Part shown: positions 17,191 through 25,857 of the stretch, piece by piece
Layout of the letters: each line of letters starts with the position of its first letter
How positions within the stretch are numbered: position 1 is the stretch's first letter
DNA from: CAIRDP01 sp037138335
GTDB lineage: Bacteria; Bacteroidota; Bacteroidia; Bacteroidales; FEN-979
NCBI GenBank assembly: GCA_037138335.1
Contig: JBAXIO010000008.1
Location: 62,001-126,000 of the forward strand
Length of the DNA stretch: 64,000 nucleotides
Direction of reading: 5' to 3'
Made by a program: the position numbers and the translations under genes
Notes under the pieces: model-generated
What the model saw: only the letters and a program-made list of their open reading frames with translations
What the model was told of the DNA's origin: nothing
The model's database searches: none

Positions 17191-17763
17191 ATGAAAAAAA
17201 TAGCATTATACTGTCGGGTCTCCCTCTCGAACGGTTCACAGACCACAGAGAACCAAAAAATCAGACTGGTCGAGTTCGCTGAAAAAAACGGATATAATTA
17301 TGACATTTACGAAGAAACCGAATCGTCACGGAAAACACGTCCAGTGAAACAAGGTCTGTTACAGAAGTTAAGGAATGGTGAATACGACACTGTGGTCGTT
17401 TACAAACTCGACAGGTGGGCAAGGAGCAGTACCGAATTAATTCTCGACACAAAAGAAATTTTGGATAAGGGAATCGGGTTCATCTCAATTTCAGACAACC
17501 TTGACTTCGGAACTGCTTCTGGTAAGTTACATTTCCAGATTTTGTCCGCCTTTGCTGAGTTCGAGAGGGAACTTATTAGGGAACGGACGTTAGAGGGTCT
17601 TAGAAGGAGTAAGCTACATGGAAAAATTCCGGGTCGGCCTAAGGGCTCCAAAGATTCTGTTAAGAGAAAACGCTCTGGATACATACTCAGAGAAGCGAAA
17701 AAACGACAGAAAGTTGAATCCGATTCTGGAATCCACAAAGGGATTGAATCCTATCTGAACTAA
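17191..17763 (+). CDS. Serine recombinase, resolvase/invertase type
   Basis: A 190-residue protein of the small serine recombinase family. The N-terminal YCRVSL gives Arg9 and the nucleophile Ser11; YKLDRWARSS (~69-78), GIGFISISDNLDFGTASGKL (~97-116) and the long E helix AEFERELIRERTLEGL (~125-140) are all present. The usual GRPKGSKD (~150-157) comes before a C-terminal DNA-binding region that is short and basic (KRKRSGYILREAKKRQKVE) and does not form a clean resolvase HTH. It may resolve element dimers or invert DNA. There is a hairpin 30 bp downstream. Confidence 0.88.
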   Translation: MKKIALYCRVSLSNGSQTTENQKIRLVEFAEKNGYNYDIYEETESSRKTRPVKQGLLQKLRNGEYDTVVVYKLDRWARSSTELILDTKEILDKGIGFISISDNLDFGTASGKLHFQILSAFAEFERELIRERTLEGLRRSKLHGKIPGRPKGSKDSVKRKRSGYILREAKKRQKVESDSGIHKGIESYLN

Positions 17764-17789
17764 AAAAGCCTCCCCCAAATAATTTTACA

Positions 17790-17813
17790 GGGGTTTTAAT
17801 GACCTAAAACCCC
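17790..17813. other. Perfect 9-bp inverted repeat after the resolvase gene
   Basis: GGGGTTTTA (17790-17798), loop ATGACC, TAAAACCCC (17805-17813). It lies 27 bp after the resolvase stop. It may end transcription (on the plus strand no T-run follows) or be a resolvase binding site; an overlapping pairing between ACAGGGG and CCCCTGT is also possible. Confidence 0.5.
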
Positions 17814-17899
17814 AGCAACCTCCCCTGTATTTCGGATATTAAATAAACGTTCGATTATTTGGTCAAGGGAATTCCTTATATCCACCTCCAGTGTGTATG

Positions 17900-18832
17900 C
17901 TATTCCGGAAAGGTGTCTGAAAGATTGAGAGAATCAAGAGGGTCATAACTAAAATCAAAATCCTGCAACCTCAAACAACTATCGGTGGCAAAATCAATCA
18001 GGAACTGACAATAATCTTTGTTGACCGTTTTCTTGGTTGTATCTCCGAAGATATAATTACCATCATCATCTTTGTAAACATAGGAAGGGGTCAACATTCT
18101 AAACTTAGCGAACTTACGATAATCTAATCCAAGTGAAAGAACTTCAAGGGCTTTCCCAACATTACAGAAATTCTGATTAATTTTCAAGATGACATCTTTC
18201 ATTGAATCATACACCTTCCTATCCATATTCTCCGAATAGGAAGGATTATCAAGGTGAATTGTTGAGATAAAATCAAATTCACTCTTATCATCTTCACTTT
18301 TCTTGGTCTCCTTATAGTGGTCAAGAAGTTTATAAAATCCATTGGATACTTCATTAACACATCTGTCTAAATCATTCTTTACCAGATTTTCATTCCCTCT
18401 TATCAAATGGTTTCTTGTTTCCTCAAATTTAATTAAATGAAATAGTGTAATGTCTTGGAAATCTACGTCAAAGAAAATTTTACTATTTTCATTTAGAAAC
18501 TTTGTGGTACTTAATCTCACATCTGTCACCTCTTGAAAGACTGGGATGATCCCCTTATGTTTGATACCATTTCGTAACTCGTTGAGTTTTCTCATTGAAC
18601 TTGACATCGAGAGTTGTGGAACTTTTTCCCAATAAGACATGAAGTTTTTATCACCACTCATTTTTACATTCGGGTCATTTTCACAAACAAGTACAAGAAA
18701 CATCTCTACCGAATTATGAAAGGATAAAATTGAAAGAAAGGCTGTTGATTCTGATTGTCTTGATTGTTCTATACCAATTTTATAAAGTAGCTTAACAATT
18801 GACAGTCTTTTTAATAATGATTCCTTTTCCAT
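17900..18832 (-). CDS. HEPN-like hypothetical protein
   Basis: A 310-residue soluble protein. Residues ~33-48 (LSILSFHNSVEMFLVL) and ELRNGIKHKG (85-94) form the pattern of an all-helical HEPN domain; Arg87, Asn88 and His92 give RN-x3-H (R-x4-6-H), the catalytic motif of HEPN ribonucleases. The C-terminal half is unassigned. HEPN proteins in accessory DNA are often RNA-cutting toxins or Abi proteins, but no obvious nucleotidyltransferase antitoxin partner is adjacent; the next gene is a divergently transcribed membrane protein. Similarity to non-catalytic HEPN-like families (DUF4145 and kin) is the alternative. Confidence 0.55.
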   Translation of the reverse strand: MEKESLLKRLSIVKLLYKIGIEQSRQSESTAFLSILSFHNSVEMFLVLVCENDPNVKMSGDKNFMSYWEKVPQLSMSSSMRKLNELRNGIKHKGIIPVFQEVTDVRLSTTKFLNENSKIFFDVDFQDITLFHLIKFEETRNHLIRGNENLVKNDLDRCVNEVSNGFYKLLDHYKETKKSEDDKSEFDFISTIHLDNPSYSENMDRKVYDSMKDVILKINQNFCNVGKALEVLSLGLDYRKFAKFRMLTPSYVYKDDDGNYIFGDTTKKTVNKDYCQFLIDFATDSCLRLQDFDFSYDPLDSLNLSDTFPE

Positions 18833-18903
18833 TATGAATAATTCTAAATTTGATATAAAAATAGTAAGAAATCGTTACTTTTACATACATTAAAGTTCTC
18901 ACT

Positions 18904-19728
18904 ATGAAACTTTTTTCTTCAACAGAAAAGAATGTATTCAACACTTTATTCAACATCAGAAAGTATGTTAATAGGTTTTGGAGATTAAGAGTAATTAAAA
19001 AGAGAAAAATTTCGTTAGGTCTTGCTATAATATTTACAATCCTAACCATTTACTTGTTATTCTCTATTAGTAGTTTTTATGAAATTCAAGAGAATAAATT
19101 GTTATTAACCTTAATACCTGATCCTGATACAAACCATATTAAATCTGTTAAAATTTGGTTACAACACGATGTAAATCATGACAGTTTACAAATTAAAGTC
19201 TGCTTCAGAAATGAATTTAAAGACACTTCGTCTTTCGCAATTATTTATCCAAATTCAATACACTATTTGAGGAAAATATGTGATTTCCATTATGTAAAAG
19301 AATGGGGTTCATACACAGATCATGGTAAGACAACAACTCAATTTAAAATTTCACCTATTTCAAATAGCACACCATATTTAACCATTGAGCTTGAAGGAAA
19401 CATCCTTACTGGAAATTCACGAGAATCATTTTTCTCGTTCATAATTGATCTTTCGAAACTATTAGATTGTCCAATTGAAGTTGCTTTCACTGGCTTAAAT
19501 GCTGTGGAAGTGAATAATCTAAGTCCAAAACCAGATGAATTCAACGAATATTATATGAAATATGTATTTATACAGCAAAGACCAGATATAAGAATGCATC
19601 TTTATGACAAAAAGTCTGTATTTAAAAAAGAGTATTGGTTGTTTCTGATTGGTGTATTAATTGGAGTTTTTGTTTCATTTACGACCAATGTCATTTTTGA
19701 TATTGTGAGGGAACAGGAAAAAGAATAA
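18904..19728 (+). CDS. Two-pass membrane protein, unknown
   Basis: A 274-residue protein with a basic N-terminal tail, a membrane segment at ~36-57 (ISLGLAIIFTILTIYLLFSI), an external or periplasmic domain of about 190 residues rich in beta-like strands, and a second membrane segment at ~245-266 (FLIGVLIGVFVSFTTNVIF) close to the C-terminus. This N-in C-in topology is typical of sensors or membrane effectors. It is divergent from the HEPN-like gene, 71 bp apart. No family recognised. Confidence 0.6.
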   Translation: MKLFSSTEKNVFNTLFNIRKYVNRFWRLRVIKKRKISLGLAIIFTILTIYLLFSISSFYEIQENKLLLTLIPDPDTNHIKSVKIWLQHDVNHDSLQIKVCFRNEFKDTSSFAIIYPNSIHYLRKICDFHYVKEWGSYTDHGKTTTQFKISPISNSTPYLTIELEGNILTGNSRESFFSFIIDLSKLLDCPIEVAFTGLNAVEVNNLSPKPDEFNEYYMKYVFIQQRPDIRMHLYDKKSVFKKEYWLFLIGVLIGVFVSFTTNVIFDIVREQEKE

Positions 19729-19736
19729 CTTATTGC

Positions 19737-19785
19737 CAAAACATCACTTGCACCGATTTCGGTGCTTTACTTCCCAAATTACTCC
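19737..19785 (-). repeat. Copy 1 of HTH-tail/hairpin repeat (diverged)
   Basis: Read on the minus strand it contains TTGGGAAGTAAAGCACCGA, then ATCGGTGCAAGTG, matching the 3' end and downstream hairpin of the HTH gene at 28124-28534 (GGGGAAGTGAAGTCACCGA, then TCGGTGGAAGTGAC). The hairpin core is CACCGA..TCGGTG at 19751. Upstream coding similarity is mostly lost (stop codons in frame), so this is the oldest of three copies. Confidence 0.5.
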
Positions 19786-19829
19786 ACCCCTTCTCATTTC
19801 CAAAGGTTGACAGACCGTCTTACTCAGAT

Positions 19830-20303
19830 TCAGAAATTGTAGCCCCCATACAGTTTTTCTGAAGGAAATCTGAAACTCCACGGATCTATCTTGAAGTATT
19901 CAATGAATTTATCAATAGTCTTTTGAGATTGTCCATAATGTACATCTGAACCAACTTCTGGAGGTCTACTAATCTCCTTTCCTTTTTCGTACCATCTCTC
20001 AAGAGTATCAATTCTGATTTTGGTAATGGTATTAAATCTTTCCGATTCCTTTTGTGAAATGAATTTTAAAGATTCTATGGCTCTATCTGAGTATTTTTTT
20101 TGTCCGAACTTATCGGTGCCGATAAAAGGGTCTTTCATAAACAGTTTTCTATGTATTAGATACCTCGATGTATTGAAAAAACGATTAAAGAAATCTGTAA
20201 AGAGTTCCTTATCTGACTCAGTAGAAACAATGAAAATTGGTATTTCAATATTTATTCCATCAAAGTATACTCTAAAATATGGTTGTCCCGGAAGTTTTTT
20301 CAT
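19830..20303 (-). CDS. Hypothetical protein, 157 aa
   Basis: A 157-residue soluble protein beginning MKKLPGQPYFRVYFDGINI, with no signal peptide or membrane segment. ITKIRIDTLERWYEKGKEISRPP (~92-114) looks like a helix with a basic face. No family recognised. It is the last of six same-strand unknown genes spread over 19.8-23.8 kb, 40 bp downstream of the 162-aa gene. Confidence 0.5.
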   Translation of the reverse strand: MKKLPGQPYFRVYFDGINIEIPIFIVSTESDKELFTDFFNRFFNTSRYLIHRKLFMKDPFIGTDKFGQKKYSDRAIESLKFISQKESERFNTITKIRIDTLERWYEKGKEISRPPEVGSDVHYGQSQKTIDKFIEYFKIDPWSFRFPSEKLYGGYNF

Positions 20304-20343
20304 TCTTGTTGTTCCTACGTTATATCAAAAATGTTAGAAACTC

Positions 20344-20832
20344 CTATAGCCTATCTTTCTTTTTAAAAACTGCGAATTGAAAATCATTAAGTGAATAGTC
20401 AACATAGAATATATATTTCCCATCCGAAATAGGTTCTATTCTGTCGTATCGCTGTGCAGTACCGCTCATTAGTGCTCTTGCTTTAATTTTCACATCCCCA
20501 ATTTTACCAAAGACATCAGTATATAAACCACAAGGGCCACTTGAATAAAAAGCAACGACAGTAAAATCGATGAAAATCCCATCATATTCTTCATTGATGT
20601 TTTTTTCGAAAGAGGATAAAATACCCAAACCCTTTCTATCTGGGTCTGGGTGCATAGAAAATTCAGCTTGATTCCTGAGATACTCAGCCGTAGTGGTAGC
20701 TGATTTATAAGGTTTCCTTTTCCACGATTTACCGACAATAGATATTAAAACATACTCATTGTCATTAAATTTAAATGTTTTACCGCTAAAATTCAATTTT
20801 GCATCCATCTTATTATAATTTCTTCTTGACAT
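20344..20832 (-). CDS. Hypothetical protein, 162 aa
   Basis: A 162-residue protein. The N-terminal ~20 residues are basic; the rest is predicted to be mostly strands, with FIDFTVVAFYSSGPCGLYTDVFGKIG (~87-112) as the most distinctive stretch. No family recognised. Same strand and spacing as its neighbours, consistent with a loose operon. Confidence 0.5.
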   Translation of the reverse strand: MSRRNYNKMDAKLNFSGKTFKFNDNEYVLISIVGKSWKRKPYKSATTTAEYLRNQAEFSMHPDPDRKGLGILSSFEKNINEEYDGIFIDFTVVAFYSSGPCGLYTDVFGKIGDVKIKARALMSGTAQRYDRIEPISDGKYIFYVDYSLNDFQFAVFKKKDRL

Positions 20833-20881
20833 AGTTGATTTGATTAAAGTGGTTAAAATTGAAATAACCCCCAGTAAGCTT

Positions 20882-21214
20882 CTATAACTTATTCTTATCC
20901 TTTACCCATTCCAACATTATGGATAAGTGGTTTATATTTCCCGGCCCGAATCCCATACCAGTGAAATGAGGAACATGCCATGTCTTTCCATTCTCATCTT
21001 TATAATCCGAAATTGGTTTCCAAAACATCTCAACTTTTTTATTACCCAACCGATTATATCCTGCAAGGATTGATGGAGATATGTTACTCCCCGGGTTATC
21101 CCATAATTCACAAAAGCACAATACGGGGACTTTCCCATTATATCGTTCTTCTACAAAGCCATGTATGTGGAAACATTTCCTACAAACCGTTAAATAATAT
21201 TTATCTATTGTCAT
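20882..21214 (-). CDS. Hypothetical protein with Cys/His cluster, 110 aa
   Basis: A 110-residue protein whose N-terminus, VCRKCFHIHGF (~10-20) followed by VLCFCELWDNPG (~31-42), supplies four Cys and two His that could bind a metal. C-terminal half has GKTWHVPHFTGMGFGPGN. No family recognised. Confidence 0.5.
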   Translation of the reverse strand: MTIDKYYLTVCRKCFHIHGFVEERYNGKVPVLCFCELWDNPGSNISPSILAGYNRLGNKKVEMFWKPISDYKDENGKTWHVPHFTGMGFGPGNINHLSIMLEWVKDKNKL

Positions 21215-21236
21215 AATACCTGTTTTTAGTGACTTG

Positions 21237-21569
21237 TTAATTATTTAAATTTCGTTCATGAATCTCTAATGAGGTTATTCTGGGTTTAATATCCAACCAG
21301 TGATCATCGATACGAATTTGGGGGGGAGAGCCGAAAACCCCCTTCATATAGGTGTCCAGCATACCATATTGGTAATCCTTGCCTTGATAACGGAAGTCGA
21401 AATGAACTCTGTGACCTCCGGGGCCATGACAATAAAACGAATGAACCTTAACTTGAATCTCTTGACTTTTCCAAATGAAAGTATTCTGACTCGAATATTC
21501 CATAAAAAGTCCCCAAGAGAGTTTTAAGATTGGTTTTCCTAAATCATGTGATTTTCCTGTCGTTTCCAT
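21237..21569 (-). CDS. Hypothetical protein, 110 aa
   Basis: A 110-residue protein rich in His and aromatic residues (FYCHGPGGHRVHFDFRYQGK, ~45-64), with no membrane segment. It starts 22 bp upstream of the Cys/His-cluster gene and may be coupled with it. No family recognised. Confidence 0.5.
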   Translation of the reverse strand: METTGKSHDLGKPILKLSWGLFMEYSSQNTFIWKSQEIQVKVHSFYCHGPGGHRVHFDFRYQGKDYQYGMLDTYMKGVFGSPPQIRIDDHWLDIKPRITSLEIHERNLNN

Positions 21570-21820
21570 AACACAATGGTTTTAAAGTTAAACTTCATTG
21601 CATCAGGAAAAACTCAGAGGATGGGAAGGGGGGAAATAAAAAAACGAACCCTTTTGATCCTTATGATCCACATCGTTTTACCACCGTGGTGTTCGACTCG
21701 GTTGGTTTCCATTTAAGGAATCGAGATGCAAGTGCAAAGATACGGCAGGAATTACCGGATTCGACAAATAGTTGAAAATAAATATTTTGAGAGAAAATTC
21801 TATGAGAATAAGTTAACCAA
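21570..21820. other. Intergenic region with a palindrome
   Basis: About 250 bp without a gene, more G+C-rich than its surroundings near 21,610-21,730. It includes the short palindrome CCACCGTGGTG around 21,681-21,692. It lies between the WYL-like gene and the downstream group of four unknown genes, so it probably carries their promoter. Confidence 0.35.
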
Positions 21821-23182
21821 TTAAGGTAAACTATGCTGTATCAGTTTTGGAGGATCATTCTCAAATCTTTCGTTGTAAAAGTTATACAAATCATATAATA
21901 ATGATAAATTGACCTCTCCAATAATATCCCTACATTCAATATTAACTCCTTCAAATTTTGTGAAAACACTCATCATTCCCCCTGCAACTTTTTCCATTAC
22001 AACATCTCCATCGTCAACAATCTCTGCAATTTCATATATCCTTGATGGAAATCCTCTTTGGAAAAGTGCCCAATATTTTTTGTCCTTGGTAGACTTGATA
22101 TCAAAATTCAGATATCCAGAATGCATTGGAGATTGACTCCATTCACCGATTAATGAAAAATAGTTTTCCGTCCATTTTTTTCTTTTTATTTGAGAAAATC
22201 TTTTAACCTCATTTTCATCCTTTGTGAAATAGGGGATCACATCAAATTTTTGATGATGTTCTATTGTTTTGTAAAACAATTGAGAATACTCTTTAGATTT
22301 CTCCCAATTTGACCTTTCCGCTTTGTATTGCTGATTCAAAAAAGTAAAATGCTTACAATTCTCGAATGAACCACAAACCATACAAGGTTTATTGATGTAA
22401 TCTGGTTCTACCCAGTCATCAACTTCATAAGAATGCTTACTTTTATCTTGTGACTTTGGGTGTTCGAGTATCTGTAATTCTTGTATCCTTTTTATTACAA
22501 CCGACTCATGTGGCCAGTATTCTATTGTTGTATTCAATGTAGAATAATGACTCACTCCAACCTCAATACCTTTAAATAGTTTGAAATAATGAGTCCGATT
22601 TTTTCCGGCTATAATATCCTTACCATAGACGAATAGACCTCGTGTCGAATTAATAAAATCTTCCCCTATTAGATAAGGGTTAAATAGAATTTTCTTCTGA
22701 GTTCTGTCATCCCATTTTATAGTCATTAAAATGACTTGTTTATTATCAATACAATCATATAATAATTTGAAAATCTCATCTTGTCTCTGTTTCTCTTCAG
22801 GTTTCAATTTGAATGTCATCCTTTTCAATGAATGGTCAAATTTTAATTCGGGGATTGATTTGATTATAACTTCATCATACTCGTAATCAATTTTATATTT
22901 CTCTAATTTCTTTTCTTTATAGAATTCAACTTCCTTCAGTTGATATGACGAAATTCTATCCAATCGATAGGTTGAGAACTCTTTTTTAAGGTGGTCATAT
23001 CCATATGTGAATACCTTCCCTAAAACTTTTTTACTAACCAAGTATGGGGAGAATGTTATAATGTTGACTTTGTCAGATGGAGATATCCATTCAAACTTAA
23101 ATTCGATAACGGTTGATTTTTCAATAGCATCAGAAAACACCTTTATCAATTCTTCTATGCCAATAAAAATTTTATTTTCCAC
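21821..23182 (-). CDS. Tandem WYL-like domain protein
   Basis: A 453-residue protein. Two stretches resemble WYL domains: residues ~20-82 (IEKSTVIEFKFEW..., YLVSKKVLGKVFTYGYDH, STYRLDRISSYQL) and ~143-212 (CIDNKQVILMTIKWDD, FNPYLIGEDF, GLFVYGKD). WYL domains bind nucleic acid or nucleotide ligands and often control phage-defence genes. PCMVCGSFENCKHF (~268-281) may bind zinc. There is no N-terminal winged helix of the usual WYL regulators, so it may be an effector or ligand sensor rather than a repressor. The C-terminal ~130 residues are unassigned. Confidence 0.55.
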   Translation of the reverse strand: MENKIFIGIEELIKVFSDAIEKSTVIEFKFEWISPSDKVNIITFSPYLVSKKVLGKVFTYGYDHLKKEFSTYRLDRISSYQLKEVEFYKEKKLEKYKIDYEYDEVIIKSIPELKFDHSLKRMTFKLKPEEKQRQDEIFKLLYDCIDNKQVILMTIKWDDRTQKKILFNPYLIGEDFINSTRGLFVYGKDIIAGKNRTHYFKLFKGIEVGVSHYSTLNTTIEYWPHESVVIKRIQELQILEHPKSQDKSKHSYEVDDWVEPDYINKPCMVCGSFENCKHFTFLNQQYKAERSNWEKSKEYSQLFYKTIEHHQKFDVIPYFTKDENEVKRFSQIKRKKWTENYFSLIGEWSQSPMHSGYLNFDIKSTKDKKYWALFQRGFPSRIYEIAEIVDDGDVVMEKVAGGMMSVFTKFEGVNIECRDIIGEVNLSLLYDLYNFYNERFENDPPKLIQHSLP

Positions 23183-23299
23183 GATATAAACAATTAAAAT
23201 CTCAACTATTCATGAAATTTTTCCACATTTTATCTGTGATTTAAAAAATGTAACGAATTTGGCGATAAGTCATTAAAGTCGCCTTTCTTTATCATACTA

Positions 23300-23824
23300 T
23301 TATTGAGTATCTTGTTTACTCATTTCTCTGAACACGAGAGATAGATTAAATAATTCTCCTGCAATTTTTTGTAATCTAATTCCCTTCCAAGGTTTTACTC
23401 TATTATGAGAGCTTATAATAAAGGAATTTAACTTTTCATTAATATTAATATTATGGAAACTAAACTGTAAATTGTATATCTCAATATATGCACATTGATC
23501 AATAGAATTGATATAAAAGTCCAATTTGTATTTATTGAAATCAAGGCTGGTCAAATAGTTAAGAAGTCTACTAACGTGACCCTTAATAAAGAAATATGTT
23601 AATTGATTTTTATAATTGGGTCTTTTGATAGCTGTATTCAATAGATTTATTGAAGATAGTAAAATAAAAAATTCTGTCGTGGAATACGCATTAGTATTAA
23701 TAAGTTCCTTTGCAGTAATAACATCATCATCAGTTATTTCAGATTGAAAATCCTCTCCTTGAGATTTTTCAATTAAGTCATTTAGGTTTTGTTCTAGCCA
23801 TATTTTTTGATTCATAGAGGGCAT
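23300..23824 (-). CDS. Hypothetical protein, 174 aa
   Basis: A 174-residue soluble protein, helical at both ends, with a central CAYIEIYNLQFSFHNI (~117-132) in which the QFSFH run reminds me of other orphan proteins of Bacteroidetes mobile elements. RVKPWKGIRLQKIAGELFNLS near the C-terminus is a likely amphipathic helix. No function can be assigned. It is upstream of the WYL-like gene on the same strand, separated by 117 bp. Confidence 0.5.
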   Translation of the reverse strand: MPSMNQKIWLEQNLNDLIEKSQGEDFQSEITDDDVITAKELINTNAYSTTEFFILLSSINLLNTAIKRPNYKNQLTYFFIKGHVSRLLNYLTSLDFNKYKLDFYINSIDQCAYIEIYNLQFSFHNININEKLNSFIISSHNRVKPWKGIRLQKIAGELFNLSLVFREMSKQDTQ

Positions 23825-23910
23825 TTTGGAATATAGGCAAGGTACGACACTTTACTTCCAATTCGTTATATAATTGTAAGGGAAAGTTACATTATTCTCA
23901 CATTTAATGA

Positions 23911-23977
23911 GGAACTCCCACCGACTTCGGTGACTTCACTTCCCTAAATACCTATCAACATCCGATTTCCAAACCCT
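23911..23977 (-). repeat. Copy 2 of HTH-tail/hairpin repeat
   Basis: Minus strand: codons for RVWKSDVDRYLGK then stop (23936-23977), followed by the hairpin GTCACCGAAGTCGGTGGG. The gene at 28124-28534 ends RVWKSEVDRYLGK-stop and is followed by GTCACCGAGGTCGGTGG. Upstream of Arg the frame meets TAA and TGA at once, so only the last 13 codons of a former HTH gene are present. Confidence 0.75.
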
Positions 23978-24059
23978 GTTTTAGTTTCACCTTCATATAA
24001 TGTACCTTGAGTGGTAAAACGATTTTTTTATCTTAGGAATTTTACTTATCTTAAATAAA

Positions 24060-24254
24060 ATGGGAAGAAATAGAAAGTATGAAGAAAAACGAGAAAGGTT
24101 TGAAACAGGTATTGAATGTGTTGGACATACTGAAAGAGACGGATTTACTCCATACAGAAATAACAGTTACATTGGTCAAACCCTCAAAAACCTTATTTCA
24201 ATTCACTCCCTTGACCTTCTCCGAAATCCAATAGAAAAACGGACACAAGATTAA
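24060..24254 (+). CDS. Small hypothetical protein, 64 aa
   Basis: A 64-residue Arg/Glu-rich frame (MGRNRKYEEKRERFETGIE...). It overlaps a hydrophobic minus-strand frame (24198-24389) over its last 57 bases; at most one of the two may be real in that part. No family recognised and weak translation signals. Confidence 0.35.
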   Translation: MGRNRKYEEKRERFETGIECVGHTERDGFTPYRNNSYIGQTLKNLISIHSLDLLRNPIEKRTQD

Positions 24255-24389
24255 CATTATACTCCAAAACTCATGATTATAATGTGGAAACACATACCTA
24301 CCGAACAAGTAAATGGGTGGAAAATATCCAATCGAGAAGAGTAAAAAATCAATCGTCTCCGACCAGAACCCAGTTTTACTCATTTTCAT
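24198..24389 (-). CDS. Possible small two-helix membrane peptide
   Basis: A 63-residue frame from ATG 24389 (a TTG precedes it). It has two hydrophobic stretches (IDFLLFSIGYFPPIYLFG and EFWSIMLILCPFFYWI), the layout of a small inner-membrane peptide. Composition is suggestive only; there is no clear ribosome binding site and it overlaps the plus-strand 64-aa frame. Confidence 0.35.
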   Translation of the reverse strand: MKMSKTGFWSETIDFLLFSIGYFPPIYLFGRYVFPHYNHEFWSIMLILCPFFYWISEKVKGVN

Positions 24390-24605
24390 CAAGAACTAAC
24401 GATATAAAATCAATTAGATTATATCTCTTCCAGAGGAATACACAATCAACATGAAGAAAAACAATTTTTCATCAGAAAAAGAACAAATTAACATTTACCA
24501 CCCCTCGTCCGATATAACAAGACCATTCTTTGCCAAAGTTTAATGACCAAAACATCGGTGGTAATTTACCCCGTGTGAATAGGTGGGGTTATTTGCACTA
24601 CGGAT

Positions 24606-24941
24606 TTAAAAAGGAAATTCTGTCCCTTCTGAAGGAAAGCAAGCAATATCGTTAAGAATACACTTTACAGTTATTTCAGTTTCACCAATCGCTTCTTCAT
24701 ATATGGAAATATCAATGTCTTTTTTAAAGTACTTCCTTGCATAAGGAATTAGCTTCCGATCCTCTTTCATATCAAACAGGATCATAACATCTGGACATCC
24801 TTTAAGACGGTCAATCAGAGATTCTTGTACAGCAATTTTCTTCTGCCAAAATGATGATAACTTCCCCTTTTTCAAATCAAAGGCAGTAAGTGATGGTCTT
24901 ATCTTGTCAATAATAATAAAATATTTCACCGGATCTTTCAT
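24606..24941 (-). CDS. Hypothetical protein, 111 aa
   Basis: A 111-residue protein with an alpha/beta look: KYFIIIDKIRPSL (~6-18), DVMILFDMKEDRK (~51-63), ITVKCILNDIACFPSEG (~90-106). No family recognised. It stands alone between longer intergenic stretches. Confidence 0.5.
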   Translation of the reverse strand: MKDPVKYFIIIDKIRPSLTAFDLKKGKLSSFWQKKIAVQESLIDRLKGCPDVMILFDMKEDRKLIPYARKYFKKDIDISIYEEAIGETEITVKCILNDIACFPSEGTEFPF

Positions 24942-25257
24942 TATTAAGCTATACTTATAGGCAATCCGAGCATTTATTAAGAACCTTGCGTGTTTCTATA
25001 AATCAAATTTAAGGCTTTTATAAGCTAGTTTCAAAGGTCAAACTCAGTTTCTTTATTAACATAGAATTGAAAAAATCTCAGTGCAGCATTAGTGCTGATG
25101 ATCACCTACTTACAGATAAACAAATCCTTGACTTTTTATAACGCAGTTTTAAAAGAGCCAATCTAAATATCTCAACAATCATGAAAGTAGTTCATAATGT
25201 CCGTAAATTAGGAACGAAGAATAAAAGACAACCTATGAACTTCCTATTTATTATACA
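24942..25257. other. Intergenic region, divergent promoters
   Basis: 316 bp without a supported gene, between the minus-strand 111-aa gene and the plus-strand 169-aa gene, so it should hold both promoters. A small hairpin CAGCA-TTAG-TGCTG is at 25084-25097. No repeat or RNA gene seen. Confidence 0.4.
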
Positions 25258-25767
25258 ATGATCGAGGAAAACATTCTTTATAAGTTGATTAACAATAAAT
25301 ACCATTTTTGTTATTATATAATCGAAGATCCTTTTGACGATGAGGAAATCTCTGACTATAACCCTTATGGTCTTGAATATTGTCAAGGTGAAGTAGGAGA
25401 ATTTCCCGACTATGAAGTTGAAGTAGATAAAGACATAGACAAAATCAGAAGTTACAAGGATGAAGTGGTTAAAACATATAATATTAAGGAAATCCCATCC
25501 TTTGAAATACAGGTCTCTATCTTTTTAGAAGAAATTCTAAAAAATTGCGACTATGACAAATTCAATCGATTGTTCATTCATATTACGAGAACCATTGATT
25601 TTGTTTCAAAAACAGCGGGTCTTGGAATAAACAACTTTGTCTGTCCTTCCGAAACCTTGACTCGTGAAACGGGTGCTTACAACACAAGGGTAATGGTAAA
25701 TGATAAAGAAGCGTTCCAGAAGATATTTATTGACCTCATCAGCTCATGTGGAATTACGATGGATTAA
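25258..25767 (+). CDS. Hypothetical protein, 169 aa
   Basis: A 169-residue, acidic protein (IIEDPFDDEEISDYNPYG near the N-terminus; EVEVDKDIDK) with a helical C-terminal half. No family recognised. No signal peptide or membrane segment. Strongly acidic small proteins in accessory DNA can be immunity or anti-restriction proteins, but there is no direct evidence here. Confidence 0.55.
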   Translation: MIEENILYKLINNKYHFCYYIIEDPFDDEEISDYNPYGLEYCQGEVGEFPDYEVEVDKDIDKIRSYKDEVVKTYNIKEIPSFEIQVSIFLEEILKNCDYDKFNRLFIHITRTIDFVSKTAGLGINNFVCPSETLTRETGAYNTRVMVNDKEAFQKIFIDLISSCGITMD

Positions 25768-25857
25768 GTGAAAATCATTTAGATTTTGTTCATTTAACAT
25801 TTCTAAAGGGGAGTTTTATAATAGATATTTTCCATATTAGTTCATACTAAACTAGCA

